Below, one piece after another: positions 47,673 to 61,639 of a stretch of 64,000 bases of DNA. Both the position numbers and the translations under genes were made by a program. The notes under the pieces are model-generated. The model searched no databases. It saw nothing but the letters and a program-made list of their open reading frames with translations, and had not been told where the DNA came from. Source of the stretch: Brachypodius melanocephalos (Eukaryota > Chordata > Aves > Passeriformes > Pycnonotidae). The stretch's first letter is position 1, and every line of letters starts with the position of its first letter. Location: assembly GCA_013398615.1 (NCBI GenBank), contig VZSR01001645.1, positions 1,073,417-1,137,416 on the forward strand, in the 5' to 3' direction.

Positions 47673-50600
47673 AAAAGTGAAGCCAGAGCATGTTAAATAA
47701 ATAAGACAAAAAGAGAAGATAAACAAGGTGAAACCCACAGTCTTTAGAGAGGACATAGTTGACATGAAAACTTGTGAGCTGTATTTTTAAAAAGAAATAG
47801 TCATAATAAGTAGTAAAAGCTGTTTTGGAGAGCACCTGCTCAAAGTTGCCTGGCAATTAGTGTTTTGTAGCAAGACATTGTAGCTGGATGTCTCTGTGCA
47901 GTGTGTCTGCAGTTACCAAAGTTGAGAATCAATAACTTCACTGTGTCAGACAGAAATTTTTCTTCTCTAATGTGTTAGCCTTACAGAGCTTATAAATGTT
48001 AATTGTAAGAATAGCAGGTGTGAAACAGAAAACCAGCATACAGCATGGTTCTTAAAAAGAGAAAAAGCTCACTACCTTGAGGTACAACTATGTTGGAATT
48101 TTGCCTGATTAAAGTCAGAAAAACGAGATGCTTTGTTTTTCGAGTTGCTTATCTCTGCTCTATCTTTTTCTTCAGTTTCATAATATATAATCTGCTTTAT
48201 CTGAGAAAGAAACCAACTGTGATTTTGAAGCACTGGGCTAAATTCATTCTGATCAATCCAAGTGGAATTATACTGAGGAAGAGTTTGGTCCAGGCTTTCT
48301 GAATATACTGAGAGACCAATTATAATCCAACCTGCAAGAAAAGCATGGAAAAATCTGAAAGAGCACACTGTTACCAACAGTGTTTCCAGGGCACTTTTGA
48401 CTTCCCATTATTTTATGCTGATTACAGTTGTGCTAATTATATATGTTCCCTTCTTTCCTGTAGATTAACTATGGAAGGATAAATATATTTGCACACAAAT
48501 ATGTTTACAGTAGAAAACTTTGTCATCCTTTTGAAAGAAAAATCTATATACTGCTTACAACTACAGATATATACTATTCTATCAGATCTTAAACATTTGT
48601 AAATTGAAAGAAAAAATATTTGAACTACTAGATTTGCTTTCAGCATAGGAAGAACTAGGATAACAAAAATATACTGTGTTTGTTTGTCTCTTCTATGCAT
48701 ATCTCATATAAAAAACCAGAACACTGTAGAAAGTTCAGATGATGTCTCCTCTCTTCTGTAAGAGACTCAGTATTCCTTACCTTCTGTCTACTGGCTTTTA
48801 TATGTTTTGACATGTCATTTAGATTCTGGGTGCATCAGGTTGTATCACCAATGGGATCTGTAGAAGGAATATAAATGTATCTTCCTGGAGGGTGCTTTAA
48901 ACATCTGGATCAAGTTGAAAGTCACTGGTACCAGTGTAAGTCCATATCTGCAGAAGCCTGTTGTACAGAGATGCTCCAGAATCTCCCTAGCATGACTGAG
49001 AGGAAAAATCATTCCACTGGGCTCCATCTAAGAGCTGCTGGATTTGATTCACCTTGCACTTGCTCAGGTTTCTAACCATGTTACCTCTGTGGAAGTTATG
49101 ACAGTATAAAGCTGGTGTTCTAGAAGGAGCTCTGTGCCATAAAACACTGCTCGTTGGCAGTGCAAATGTTCAGTTTGGCCTGTCCAGTAAGTGCTGAGCT
49201 TTGACATCCCAGGAGAGAGTTGTGGACATCAGCTGATGTCCTTGCACGATGGTCCCAGCCCTGGCCAAACTCAGCAGCAACTGCATCCTCTTGGCAGGTT
49301 AAGGTTAAACTGCATTCACAAGCTCTTCAGCCAAAAAAAGCCTCCACACACGTAAAAACAACAACAAAACCAACAATCCAAGAAAAGAAAACAACAGCAA
49401 CAACAAAACCCCCCCAAAGTAAATCTGAATTGCTGCAGTGAAATGTTAGATAGCAAAATCCTTTTTAAATACTGCTTCAAATGGAAAAAAAAAAATCTGA
49501 GTTCGTTAACTGTACATGACAGAAATTGTATCTGTTAATAAGAATTTAGCCAATTGATGTTTTTGGGGACCACTCAGAAGTGTTACTTATGGTGTCATCC
49601 TTTTAAGTAAGCTAAAGCAAATGGGGTCAAGATGTTCTTGTTCCACAGGGGGATACCCACAGCTGCAGTTCTTCAGGATCAACAGTTGTGCTTTAGTTTC
49701 ACATCCGACCTTAATCTGAATGATTGTTCAAGTCCAGACAAGTGCCATCCTTGGAGGAAACAGACTCTGTTAAAGCAGACAGAAAACCAACTATGTGCTG
49801 TATGTGATTAAACATTAATTTCAACATAAATCCACCCACACAGTGATCTTGCTGTTACCCAGGGTTCATAAGACTTATCATTAGAAAGTGGAAACTTTGC
49901 TATCCCAGCCCTGCTTGTTGAGGGACACAGCTTCATGTCTCAGCTTGATCCCAGCCCTACCCAAACTCCTTCATGACCACAGCCAAGCCTTGGCAGCAAA
50001 ACCCAGCACTCTAGCACGCAGATTTGAGATGCAGCAGCTACCACAACAAATTGTGACACTGCTTTCTGCAGCTGTGGCCCTTCCTTTGCAAGCCCCATCA
50101 GAGTCTGGCTGATGTGGAGGGTGCAATGCAGCAGCCCCACAGCACCTGCTTGCCTCTGTACCCAAAGCTCTGCTTTCCTCTCCCTCTCACCTCCTGCCAT
50201 GGTGTCAGAGCAAGCTGCAGCACTGTCTGAACTTGTTCTATCCAGTTCATGTAGCCAGCCTGTTCCTAGAGATACATCCCTGTGGCTGCCTGCAGCTTCA
50301 CAGGAGGAAAAACCTTCTTGAGCTCCCCCATGCCTCCCAAGCTGTTCTGTAGGCAAAGGTCAGATCATTGTTTCTTCTGCTGTCTGTTCCCCAGTTTCAC
50401 ACTCTCTCTCATGGCACGATTTAGGGAGGATAAAAACCCTGACACCTTTTATTTAAATGTGTGTTTATATGGGAAGCTGTGGAATGAGAAAGGGCAGAAT
50501 TCATCTTCCTCATTTAAAAAAATGTTTCCTTTCCCTAATGAAACATTTTTAGGTAACTAAACCAAATCATCAGAATAAGAGGTGAGCAGAAGATTTTACA

Positions 50601-52399
50601 ACTCCACCACTAATGTTATTTAAGAATGCAGAAATTCTTTGGAGTTCTGTGCTGTCGAAAACTTTGTTAGCTTAGGTTATTGACAAAAGCAAAAGATGTA
50701 TTTGTAGAACATGATCCAGGATAAGCAGATGACAGCTCCATGAACTAGCATCAGAAATGGTCTGGGACATGACTAACCAAGAAGGCATCATGCTCTCCCC
50801 ATTAGCCCTCCTGGAGGACAGCTGGTGGAGGCAGCAATGCTGACTAGATCAGTCAGTGTGGGTGGAGCAGGACTGGGGGAAGATGGTTTTATCCTCCATT
50901 CCTCCTTGTTTTCAGGCAGCCCAGTCATGATGATAAAGCATCCCTCATTCCTTCATGTTAGGATTACTCTTTTGGTCTGCACTGCTGTGGAACTGCTTAC
51001 ACTGCACTCATGGTGGGCTGTGAAAATTTATGCCTACAGGAAAATAAAGATAGTGACTCAGCAGACCTTACTCTGTGCAGATTATTGGGAAGATTATGGA
51101 TCTTGTTCACAGCTCCATGTGAATAAATGGCTCGAGAGGTATATCTGTATCCCAGAACTAGGCTGCTGGGTGTTTCAAGGCCACCACAGACAGGTAGCTG
51201 GAAATACTTGCTCAGGGAGATTGTGAATGAAGGTCAGTCAGTGTTGATGAACGAATGCGGTTAAAGTGGTGACAGCTGTGTTCTCTGGTAAGAAAGCTGC
51301 TGAGAATTATAATTGTGGAAATGATACACAGATGCTCAACTCTAGGGCTCACTGCAGTTCTGAAGCCTGCAGAATTCAGGTTTGGTTCTTGGGCATGCTC
51401 CTGCTGGTGGCTCATTTTCTCTGCAGCAAAGTGCTTCATTGAGGGACCAAACCCTGTCCCCCCTTGCTCACTGACCTGGTGGACTTGCCAGAACAAGAAA
51501 AGGTGGAGGGAAGGTTCTGGGAGTCTCCACCCTGTAGGAAGGAGGTTTGGAAGTATGAGTGTCTGATGTGATGTAGCTCAGGTGGCCATTTACTTTCCTA
51601 TGCATGGAAGAGTTGGGGCTCCAGGGCACCATTATCCAGTCTTGAAAGGGCTCTGCTCCATGGCACAGGGAGGAAAGCTGTGTCGAGCAGCCATGAGCTT
51701 CCTTGCCCAGCTGTCCTAGGCTGTGCTTTGTTCTCTGGTGCCAGGCACTAGAGGCACATGTCAAGACAAAATCTTGCTTGGGACTGTACCAGTAGTGTGC
51801 GTGTTCCCAAGTACCTGATCCCTTTCCAAATCATCTCTGGGAGCTCTGGTACCCCAAGAGGGGTTGTTTGTTGATTAACTGTAAATGCTACACTCCCATG
51901 TAAGCTGAACAGTACCTGCTTCAGAAACCTTCCTCTTAGTGTCTTTAATGCTTTGGCTGGGAGAGTGCAAATCTGGGAATGTAAGAGGCCTTCTCTTTCT
52001 GGGTGATCATCCTCTTGCTGTCTGGGTGTGGATGACCCTTCCACAATAGACTGGCTTCTCCTTGATTTGGTGGAAGAGACACCATTAAGTTGTGTTGGCC
52101 ACTTACTTGTCTCTCAGTGAGATTTTAGTCCACGTTTGGCTTAACAGCTTTTCCAAAAAGCCTGTACACCTGAGTAACAGAAAGCAGGATCCTGAAAAGA
52201 AATTTGGTGTCCTGGTATTCAGAAACAGTGACTAGAAACCCAGCTCCTTGCTGCAAGGGGAGATGTGTCCTTCCAGCACTTGTTTAAGATACCAGAGGTG
52301 GTTACCCTTGGTTCCCCTTCCAGTATCCAACACATACCTGAAGTCTTGGCTTTACAGAGACCCTGTGGTTGGCAGAGCAGCCCAATGCACCCCTCAGGT
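47673..52399. other. Unique non-coding stretch
   Basis: I recognise no gene. A CAA-rich simple repeat lies at 49352-49418. A GC-richer block at 49880-50345 has a 138-codon minus-strand frame with no known domain. It might be a degraded LTR or other repeat, but I cannot show it. Confidence 0.5.
49352..49418. repeat. CAA-rich simple repeat
   Basis: The tract holds many CAA and CAACAA units with AAAAC interruptions and ends in CCCCCCC. It is low-complexity sequence. Confidence 0.85.
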
Positions 52400-52439
52400 G
52401 TACCTTTACCCTTTTGCAGCATGAGCTGCATCCTTCTCA

Positions 52440-52640
52440 GTGCAGCCACAGTGTAAAACCAGCTTAAACAGTTCTGTCCTAGGGCCGAGGCACATTCGTC
52501 CTGGATGCAATTCAAGCACGGTGAGTAAAAGTTTCCCCAGGAAATAAATTGGATCCTTAATAAGCAGGTGTTTATGAGCTGATAACAATTATCTCAAAGG
52601 CCGAGAATCGGCCTCACAAGTGGAGAGAGCAGAAATGATC
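52440..52640. promoter_or_regulatory. CpG-retaining patch with GATA sites and splice-donor-like site
   Basis: Within 200 bases there is a strong donor-like ACG|GTGAGT at 52518-52526. There is also a pair of GATA-type sites in opposite directions (gataa 52581-52585; ttatc 52589-52593) and a 15-base CpG-containing inverted repeat ggccgagaatcggcc (52599-52613). Together they resemble a conserved enhancer, or an untranslated exon ending at 52520 with its donor. Nothing proves either role. Confidence 0.25.
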
Positions 52641-54587
52641 GGTGGCTGTTTCTCCTACTGCTGTGAGTCAGAAATCCATCTGAGGGTTTAGCGTGAAGAG
52701 GGTTAAAACACTTGTAATTCAGTGCCTGCCAGCTGGGAAGAATCTCAAAGCCTGTACTTCATTGGTATGGGGCAAATGCTGCAGCAACAGGAATTTTATT
52801 ATATAACTATGCCTCCTACATAAAGCTTCTGGGGGGTGGAAGCTAGCAGGGCTCTCTCTGCGTCATTAAAATTACACAAACCGTGCTGCCACAATCAGAG
52901 TCCTGTGTGTACTCAAGACTGTACAATATGCACGTGTTCCCTGTGGCCTTGCTGCATCCATGGATTTCAGTTCACTTGGTGCACAGCTGGGAGGGAGGAG
53001 GCTGCCTGAGCAAAAGGTGCCGTGCTTTCCACCATAGAAATGGAACACGAGAGTGTGGGAGGGGTGTTGTTGTTTGTAGTTGTTTCACAGAAGATTTAAT
53101 TAAATGATTGGAAGGAAAGGGAGGGAAAATGCTGAGTTGGGCATACCACCTGTTAAAAGCAGGGAGGCTTGGAAGCACTGCAGGGTTCATGAAGCCCTTC
53201 TGGATCATGTGTGGCTGTTTTGTGGTGGCCCCTTTGCCCTTTGTCGGAGTGCTGCTCACAGACACTGATGGAAGCTGCATTCAGCTGTTGTCAGGATGAG
53301 GTGTTCCACCCACAGTGAGAGACCAGGAATGATGCTTGGAGACTTGGGGGAAAGAAAGAGGTCCTGGTTATTTTAATATTGGAGTGAAAAGGACCCTTTA
53401 TCTCAAAGCATTGGATAAGCAACAAATCATATTAATGTCTCTTAGGATGAATTGAGCAGCACTTTTTCTGTTGTACAAGTGAAAACTCTGACACTGAATG
53501 ATTGTAATTCTCTCCCAGAAATGGCAGCTCCATGGATTTTCTCTGAGCATGTGCCTAGTGGTCTGTCTGATGAGATTTGTGTTTTCTGTTGTCCTCTTCT
53601 TCTTTAAGATCCAGTGCATAAAGTTAAGAGGAAGTGTGAAGATAGTTCTGGTTTTGTGTGTGCTGTCAGCAAGCCACCAATGCAGCCATGAAGAGCATTC
53701 TTCTATCCAATTTTTCAATTCTCTGTTAGCCAAAATTAAAGCATTCTTTCTGTTCTGAAGAGCTGACAGTTAAAGGATTTAATTTGGAAAAGTATTTAAA
53801 CCATCTGTATTTCAATAGGCATTTAAGCACTTCTTTGGATTGTATCCTAATAAGAATGCTTAGTTGAACGGGGCTGAAATAGGAAAACTGAAGGCAAGGT
53901 GTCTATTATATTAGTGAAACACCTGGGGATGCCTGGAAAGCATTTTGCTGCTTCCATTTTGGTTCTGCTTTATTTTAATTCCATTTTTGTGTGGTGGATT
54001 GGAGGGAGTCATGCAGACACAGCCCCAGTGGCACAGGGCAGGGAGAGAAAGCAAAAGGGTGATGTAGGTGATACAGCCTGGGTTGTTCTGCAGGGGAATG
54101 GCAGAGGCGTGAATGAAAATAATTTTCTTTTTTTTTTTTTTAAACATACAAAACAAGATCTAACTCTTTTAGTTCCCATATGGTTGGGAGGAATGAAGAG
54201 CTGGATCATTAATATTGGGTTCCTCATGGTGTTCAGTTGGCTCTTGGTACCCTGTGAGGGATAATCATGTGAGACTTCTATCAGCACTGGGGAAAAAAAA
54301 GCCAGGTCAGAAATAATGGGTTAAATTCTGACCCTTGTTGGTCCAAGCAAAATTAATGGGTTTGCACTACCCTGTTGAAGAATGCAAAGGTTTGGATGTT
54401 GCTTAGCTACTGGGCCTGCAGAGATTTCAGACAGCATGACATAACTTATGTATCCTCCAGGTATATTTTTATCACCAGTCATGATGACATATGTCATGCT
54501 GCCATTCTGCCACTGTAGAGGAAACGTTCCAGTTGGTCTGTGTGCTGTGCCACAGTGTGCTTCTGCGTAGCCTCCCACTTTTTCCAC
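52641..54587. other. Unique non-coding stretch
   Basis: I recognise no gene. Frames of up to 121 codons (53899-54264, plus strand) are hydrophobic, cross a poly-T tract and match no family I know. Confidence 0.55.
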
Positions 54588-54786
54588 AGGGTCATGGAAT
54601 GGTTTGGGTTGACAGGAACCTTTAAAGATCATTGAGTTCCAACTCCCCTGCCATGGGCGGGGGCACCTTCCCCTATCCCAGGTTGTTCAAAGCTCCATCC
54701 AACCTGGCCTTGAACACTTCAGGGGTGGGGCATCCACAGCTGCTCTGGGCAACCTCTTCCAGTGCCTCACCACCCTCATAGCTGTG
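54588..54786 (-). mobile_element. CR1 LINE fragment, 3' end
   Basis: A CR1 3' end in reverse orientation. On the plus strand it reads 'gggtcatggaatggtttggg', 'cctttaaagatcattgagttcc', 'aactcccctgccatgggcgg', 'gctccatccaacctggcct' and 'tgaacacttcaggggtgggg', then 'gggcaacctcttccagtgcc'. About 200 bases are left and the copy is moderately diverged. Confidence 0.92.
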
Positions 54787-57700
54787 TCGAAACCCAGCTT
54801 TTGTTTTGCCATCTTTATGTTTAAGGATCTCTTCCTCCTTCTGTGTGTGTGCAAGGCACCACAGATGAGCATGTCAGAGCATCAGTACAACATGTAAGGT
54901 TTCCAGACAGCTGCTCTCAAGGTGAAACCATAGTCAAGGCTCTCTGTTTCAGGAGATCTTTTCATTGCACATCCAGCAAGTCATAATTACTCATTTCAGT
55001 GACACAACCAAGGCTTTGCTCCTATTAGATACAACATTGCTGTGCCAGTGGAGCAGCACTGCTGGATCTCTTTTGCCTGAACACAAGACTCAGGTGGTTC
55101 TAGCACTGCAGAGCCCTTGGTAGTGGCTGTAATGCAAGCAGCAGAGAAAAGCAAACTTCACAGTGGATCTGATCTGTGCTGAGCTGACAATAGCAGATGT
55201 TGGAATCAATCGAAAATCATTGAGAGAGAACAGAAAGGCTGACTTAGTTTTAACCCCATTCTTCAAGTGCTCTCTCTGCCTGTCTTAACATGCAAAACCC
55301 CAACAGTCCCACTGAGGTCAGGGAGTGGGAGTGAATACAGCTGTTTTGTCTGTCTTATCTACAAAAAGCATTTCATGCCTGACTGACTTGGATGCACCAT
55401 GAATGAGTTACTTGATTATAAACTGAACATATTAGAGGCAGAGGTCTTTCATAAGTCTCCCTGCAAGTCTGCAGCTAACTTAAAGAAGAGGTCAGCAAAA
55501 AATTTTAGCAGCTGAACAGTTTGCACAGCCTGTCCAAGTATAAGCTGTTTTTATAAAGTCTGTGCCTACACAAGGCAGGCACAGGAGGCCTGTTCCATGT
55601 TCATAATGTTTGCTGAACCTTTCTAATGTAGTGTTAAATGTTGAAATTAGCCTGCAGTATTTTAAAGTTGCTGTTAAAAAACTAGCATGGCTGGTGTGAT
55701 ATGTGGCTCGATAAAGCCAAGAAAATCCTGTGCAGAGGTGAAGTTCTGGTGCTGCAGAAAAAAGTGGCAGGCCTTGTGCTGACTGCAGTGAAAGGCAATT
55801 TTACAGTTTGCAGTGGTTAGCAAGCTGAGAGTCAGGCCTTGTCTTGTCATTATTTCCCATTTCCTGTCACCTTCCCTGTGAGGAGACAGATGCAGCTTTA
55901 TTTGTCTTGCAGTTACTGTGAGCTGAGAAGAGCAAGAGAGGGCTGAGGGTACATGAAAATAGCCTTTAAATAGTCTGTGCAGTTACATATGGGAATATAA
56001 CATGCAAAGTACTCATGACATGGTTTACACATTAAACTCACTACTTGGGATGTGTTACTAGCTATTAGAAACTATATTACTATGCACAACAAACATCTGT
56101 CAAAATTAGTCTTTGCTAAAGCTTTTAGTGCAGAGCACATGAATTCTCTCCAAAGACCCTTACAGATGGAAAACTACAGGAAAACAGTTGGGAAGATGTA
56201 GCTGAATAAGCCCCACACTGCAGTGTGTTTGCCATCAAACTTTGCACAGTTCTAGTCAAATATACCTGTGCTGCAAACAGACCATGTCCTGTTCTTTGTC
56301 TCACACTGCTGTGCTTGTCCACACGACACAGTATTTCTGGGGTCAACCCAGTTCTCAGGCATTTGCTGTCCTTTTGGCAATTAATGAATTTGGGTGACTG
56401 GTTTTTCAAGGGACAGACTTTCCCAGTAGTGAACTTGTTCCCCTCCCCTGGGTTATGAAACAAAAGAAAAATTTAATCCACAAATGTTAAAAGGTATGAG
56501 AGGCTGGGCAGTTCTGTGTTTTGTAAGGTACTCTCTGCTCTGAGATGGTGTCCCACTGTTTCCAGCAGTCATAGAGTTCAGAGATCTTCACTCAGTGTGA
56601 GGCAAGGTGAATCAGAACTTATGTTCATGCTCAGGACTGCCTGCTTTTTGTTGGTCTTTTGCTTGTATGAGAATGCAAAGTGTGAAGGAGCCCATTTCCA
56701 TTCCTTCTGCGATTTTCTGATGGCCAGAATGCAGCCAAACTCCTGAAGGATGATTGAGGGGATAGGGCAGATGAAAATTCCTACAGGCAGGATGGTGACA
56801 CATGCTTCAAAGAAATCCACTGGGCTGAAAAAGGGGGTTCAAGTTCAGTTTTCATAGACCAGAGATGCCAGCAAAGTTGAAAAGCAGATTCTGTTTTGCA
56901 TTATCACCACCCACTTTTTCTGAAGATTTTCTAGTTTTCTAAGCAGCCTCTCTATTGCTGTAGCTATAAATAAGTATGTAACTATGCATCTGAGAGATTC
57001 AAGTTTGAGCTTATATTTAAGCTGAAAGGTTATATATAACAGAACTATGTTAAAGATGATAAAAGCCTCATTGTTTTGTTCATGTTTTATCTCAGTGTTG
57101 CATGTATTTTCATGGATATGTGTGCATACAGACAGATATTAACATAGGTAGACATGCATAGGACAAAGAGCCAGTCCCTAGGTTCTCTATTTCTGTAGTT
57201 GGTGAAATTAACTCTCATGATGCAAAGGGAGTAATTCTGTTGGAAGCAACAGGCCAAATAGGCAGAACCCTCTCTGTTTGCACACAGAGAGTAAAATTTA
57301 GATAACTATGTTATGTGGTAAAGTGTGTCATTGCTAATTTTGGTCATTTATGGTTCACTTTAAGAATCTCATTTTCTAGACCTTGCCAAAGGATTTCTGA
57401 TGGTGGTTTCCTCTTGGTGTTTGGCAAGTAATCATATTTTATCTTCCCACTAAGCTTCACAGTGCTTTTTTTATTGAGTAGAAAGTTTTGTTTTGATCAT
57501 TGCTTAGAATGGCTGTGCTTTTGAGGACATGGAAATGTTGGTCAAGTTTATATAGAACAAGGAAAGTTAGTGGCATGGTAGCTGGGAAATGCCTGGATAG
57601 TACGGATCACTTGCCAAAAAGAGCAGGAGTTTGGGATGCTCATCCTTTGCTTAGAGGAGGCTATTTGGGAGCCTACTAGGGATGTTCCTAAATTCCTAAT

Positions 57701-57889
57701 TGAGAAGGAGGTTAATGGTGTAAGTCCACAGAAGACTGTAGTACCCATGGCTCATTTTGCTGGCTATAAAAATCTCAACACAGAGGTTTTGGAGTGTAGT
57801 TTCTTCCTTGCTCTTCTTCTCTGCAGGCTATTAAGGAAACAAACGAAACCAGCTAGAAACTGGACAGTCACCCCTGATTTTCGTCTTGA
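54787..57889. other. Unique AT-rich non-coding stretch
   Basis: I recognise no gene or clear repeat in it. Confidence 0.6.
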
Positions 57890-58260
57890 ATAGGTCATTA
57901 CAGAGGTGTTACCACCCTCTCCAACAGGGCCAGCAGCAAGTCCATCCTCAGAGCCATCAGAGATTGGCTCTGTCAGCCATGGTGGAAGCTTCTAGCAGCT
58001 TCTCACAGAAGCCACCCCTGTGACTCTCCCTCACTGCCAAAAACCAGGCTGTGCCATATCAACACAAATATCCCCCAACCCAGTCTTTGTTCAAAACTGC
58101 TCCAACCAGCCTGGCTGTCAAAGGTTCAGAGGGCTCTGTCAGGTCCCATGGAGGGATTCAAATGACTAACAGAGTTGGTGGGCACACAGCTGGTGCAGGC
58201 AGCCCTTGCTCCCCTGCCACATTGCACAGTGGTGGCTGCTGAGAAGAGATTTTCCACATG
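57890..58260. other. GC-richer block, possible degraded LTR-like repeat
   Basis: The base composition (C- and CA-rich, with phrases like 'ggcagcccttgctcccctgcc') reminds me of avian LTR sequence. I could not find paired ends, a poly-A signal or a target-site repeat. I see no gene in it. Confidence 0.15.
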
Positions 58261-61200
58261 GAGGATGCTTTTCCCTGTGAACATGGGGTTAGTTATCAGC
58301 ACTCAGCTTAGGGCTCCTGTGCCTGAAGGAAATCCATGGCTTTGAAAGCTTTTTGGCCTCAGCTGAAGAGTTAAATGACTGTGTGTGAGCCCTTAGGAAA
58401 TACCAGGTAACAAGTGTTGGTTTGTAGCTCCATGGGAAAGTTGTAAGTTAATGAGCCTTTACCTCATACTTACTACAATCTAGCAATGCACAAATACTTA
58501 CTGTGGCTCATCCATGTCCTGCTAATTTATTGTGCTTGTAAACTTGGCTACTTGTCTGTGAACTCACAGACACTTGTGAAACTCACAGCCTACCTATTCT
58601 ATGTATCTTCTTTTATTTTTTTAATTATTATTTTTGTTTTGACTGATTTGATATCTGTTGCTAATCGAATGTATATGGTTTTTTGGCTCCTGCTGGAATC
58701 TTTTAGTAAGATTTTATGGCTAGGTCAGCCATTTTAAATGAAAAAAAAAATTTTTTTCTTAGATAATGACTGAACCTAGGGGAGGAGTCTTATTATTTTT
58801 GTTTTCCCTAATGTTAGAGGTAGCAAATGCTTTTTCTACTGTGCATGAATAATAGCTAGTTCCACTGCTGCTTAAATGAAGGAGTCACATTTTTGGGGGA
58901 GTTTCTGGAGCCTGAAAGGCAAAGAGAGTGGTCTTAGTCCCTGTGTATTTGCACAACACTGGATTTCCAAGGGTGCTTCTCTTTGTTGATGCTGTTTGCT
59001 TGGTCTTTTCAAATGATCAAGAATGGAGGTATTAGTGAATGAAATCCAGCACAGAATTCCCCACCAGCCGCTCAACAATGTGAGGCAGAGGAGCAGGGGA
59101 GAGAGGGTTCCTCCCAAGCCTGCCGGGAAGGATCAGCTGAAGGGTGACAGGCTTTCAGTATTCTGCCTGAGTGTCAAGCCTGGAAATGGGATTACAAACC
59201 AGTGACAACTGTGATGGCTGCTATTATGTGGACACCTGTTCAGCCAGTGCTGGACACAGGCTAGTGTCCACACAGAATGTTGAACAGTCACCAGATGGTG
59301 ATGGCTTTGGGGTGTTATGCTTTTTTTTTTCTAGATTTGATCCAGCAATTCAGGCAAGATGCTCTTAGCTAGTAAAACACTACTAGAAAGGACATGTAGC
59401 TCTAAAAAGATTTCAAATAAAAAGATTTGCTAATGAACCACAAAATCACTGTGTGGAATGTGTTTAGATTATTGTCACAGAGGTTTAACTATGTGCCAAG
59501 GTCTAAAGTAGTCACTGAATAAATGGTTCCATCATGCAGTCATTAATGTCATTGTGTTACTGCTCCTTTTGTTGGTGTGTTTTACAAATTGTTTCTTTCA
59601 AGTCTACTGATAATTATTTTTCTTGCCGAAAACCTGTGTTAATTTCACTGGACAAAATTTGGACCCTGATGTGGACCCACCCAGGGTGGGTGGAGATGAG
59701 TTTGAGTGTGAAAAGAGGAGTCTGCTGACCTTCCTCTTCCAGTGTATGGCCTCCTGTTGGACAATGAGCTGTATTAAACATTTTTTAAAGGGTGAAAAGG
59801 TGGTTTATAAGACCCGAAACATGCTCTCACTGATGTCTGCTCATAAATCTCTGCTGCTTAGGTATGATGCTCCTGTTCTATCTCTCTGTACTTTAAATTG
59901 CTCCATTTGGTGTTCAGTTCACAATACTTCTCTTAATTTTGGCCATTTATTGCCTTCTCAGTCCCATTTCAGATTTTCTTTTGGATTTCTCATGTTTTTA
60001 TCCTAGATTTTCTACTGCACTCTCTCTGTTCCTTGTTGTCATGTGATTAGCACATTAAGGTGAATATCTGTTGTGTTTCACTTCCAAACTGTACTAAGGA
60101 TTTCCTGTGCAGGGGAACTTCTTATATTTGTGCTTTCAAACATTTTACATGTCTTCGATCTTATGGACTTTCCCCCATAATTGTTGTATTCTTTATTTGG
60201 ATCTCTTTGCATGTAGATGAAATCCTAAATTTTACATTAAATTTTACATTTTGCAACCAGCTGGTTGCTGAAGGGCACGTCAAACTTAAGAAGAAATTGT
60301 TGAGCTGTTGGAACATCACTTAGAAAATCCACACTGCAGTTATCCTTTATGTCAGTGTTTTATCCCTGTTTTACAGAAAGAGTTAACAGCTGTACTTGCA
60401 CTGCTAAAGAGAATTACTAGCCTGGCTGCTAATTACCTTCTCTGGTGGGTCAGACTTTCCAAGAATCAGTTTATTACAATTAGAATTGTCTCTATGGTCT
60501 CTCTTCTTTTTATCCCCCCTAGGAAAATATTTTAGAGGGTGTGCAAAACCTGCTTCATTGTTTGAAGAGGAATAATTTTTGAATTTTAGGTGAAAAAGTC
60601 ATTCATGAATGTCTTCTTGGAGATTTATTAATGGCAGGTTTTGCCTGTATTGCTAAAATGGATGTATGAGTGTAATTTGGGTAGTTGTTTCTTTTCCTTC
60701 ATTGTATTTCTGTTGGAAAGTGGAGTCCAGCCCCACTGATATTTGGGATAGTTTTCAGCTAGTGATATAGACACAGGGTGTTTGAGCCCATCTCTAGTTC
60801 TTGTATCCCTGGTGTGTGGATTTCTTGTTTGTGCTTTTGTGTTATCTCCACTTGATAGGAAATGGCAGAGGGGCAGTCTTCCTCTTCAGTGACCATGATA
60901 TTGTTTGGTGGTGTGGTGATTATGGCTCAGGTCATTTTTTGTAGTGTAGAATATGGCTGTTCCCTGCATGCTTTCCCATCAATCAGCTGCTTTAGATTTT
61001 TCCAGTTTCAATTACTACACAGTAATTTTAGACCTAGAATAGTGAAATATATAATTGTAAATGCTGTTTGGGTGCCCTAGTCAATTCTTTCCTTTCCAAA
61101 CTTAAAAGGCTGACAATCAAATTGTTGCAGTTGTCACTAGAGTCACATTTTGAGCTTGCAGGAAGACATCATGCTCATCTCCCTGTAAGACTTAAATCTT

Positions 61201-61639
61201 TTGGCTGTCATTTGGGGGTGTCCTTTTGCTCCATGTGAAGTTGATTTGAGGGGCACTCCTTTCATCTTCTGCCCTACTGCTGTGGGTGTCAGAACCCAGG
61301 GCTGCCTGGGATACCTGCATCTGTGGCCAGATCTCCCTGCTTGGTTTCTCACCAAGGTGTAAGACCCTGTCAGGGTAGTCCAGCTTCAGGTAGACAGAAT
61401 TGTCTGTCAGGTAGCAGAGGATGTTACACTTGTCTGGCACCCTGATTTATTGTTTTGGTTCCCCTGAAGTACTTGGGCTGTTTCACATCCTGGCTTTTAT
61501 TATCTGAGGAATATTATCAGTGACAGATAATTTCTCTGTCATGGAGACAGCTTTCAATTCATGCTTTCTTGAGTTTGAGACTGGGCTATTTGATTCTATC
61601 TGCTTCCACCCTTTAGCTCTTGTAAGCAAAATCTAAAAG
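58261..61639. other. Unique AT-rich non-coding stretch
   Basis: I recognise no gene. Two hydrophobic frames (58486-58737 and 59623-60006, plus strand) are AT-driven. A minus-strand frame at 61192-61440 (82 codons) looks less biased but is unassigned. Confidence 0.55.

Noticed and set aside
49940..50356. 138-codon minus-strand frame
   Set aside because: The block is GC-richer and open on both strands at once, so long frames are expected by chance. No domain was seen.
59623..60006. 127-codon plus-strand frame
   Set aside because: No domain was recognised, the frame overlaps another open frame, and the composition is AT-driven.
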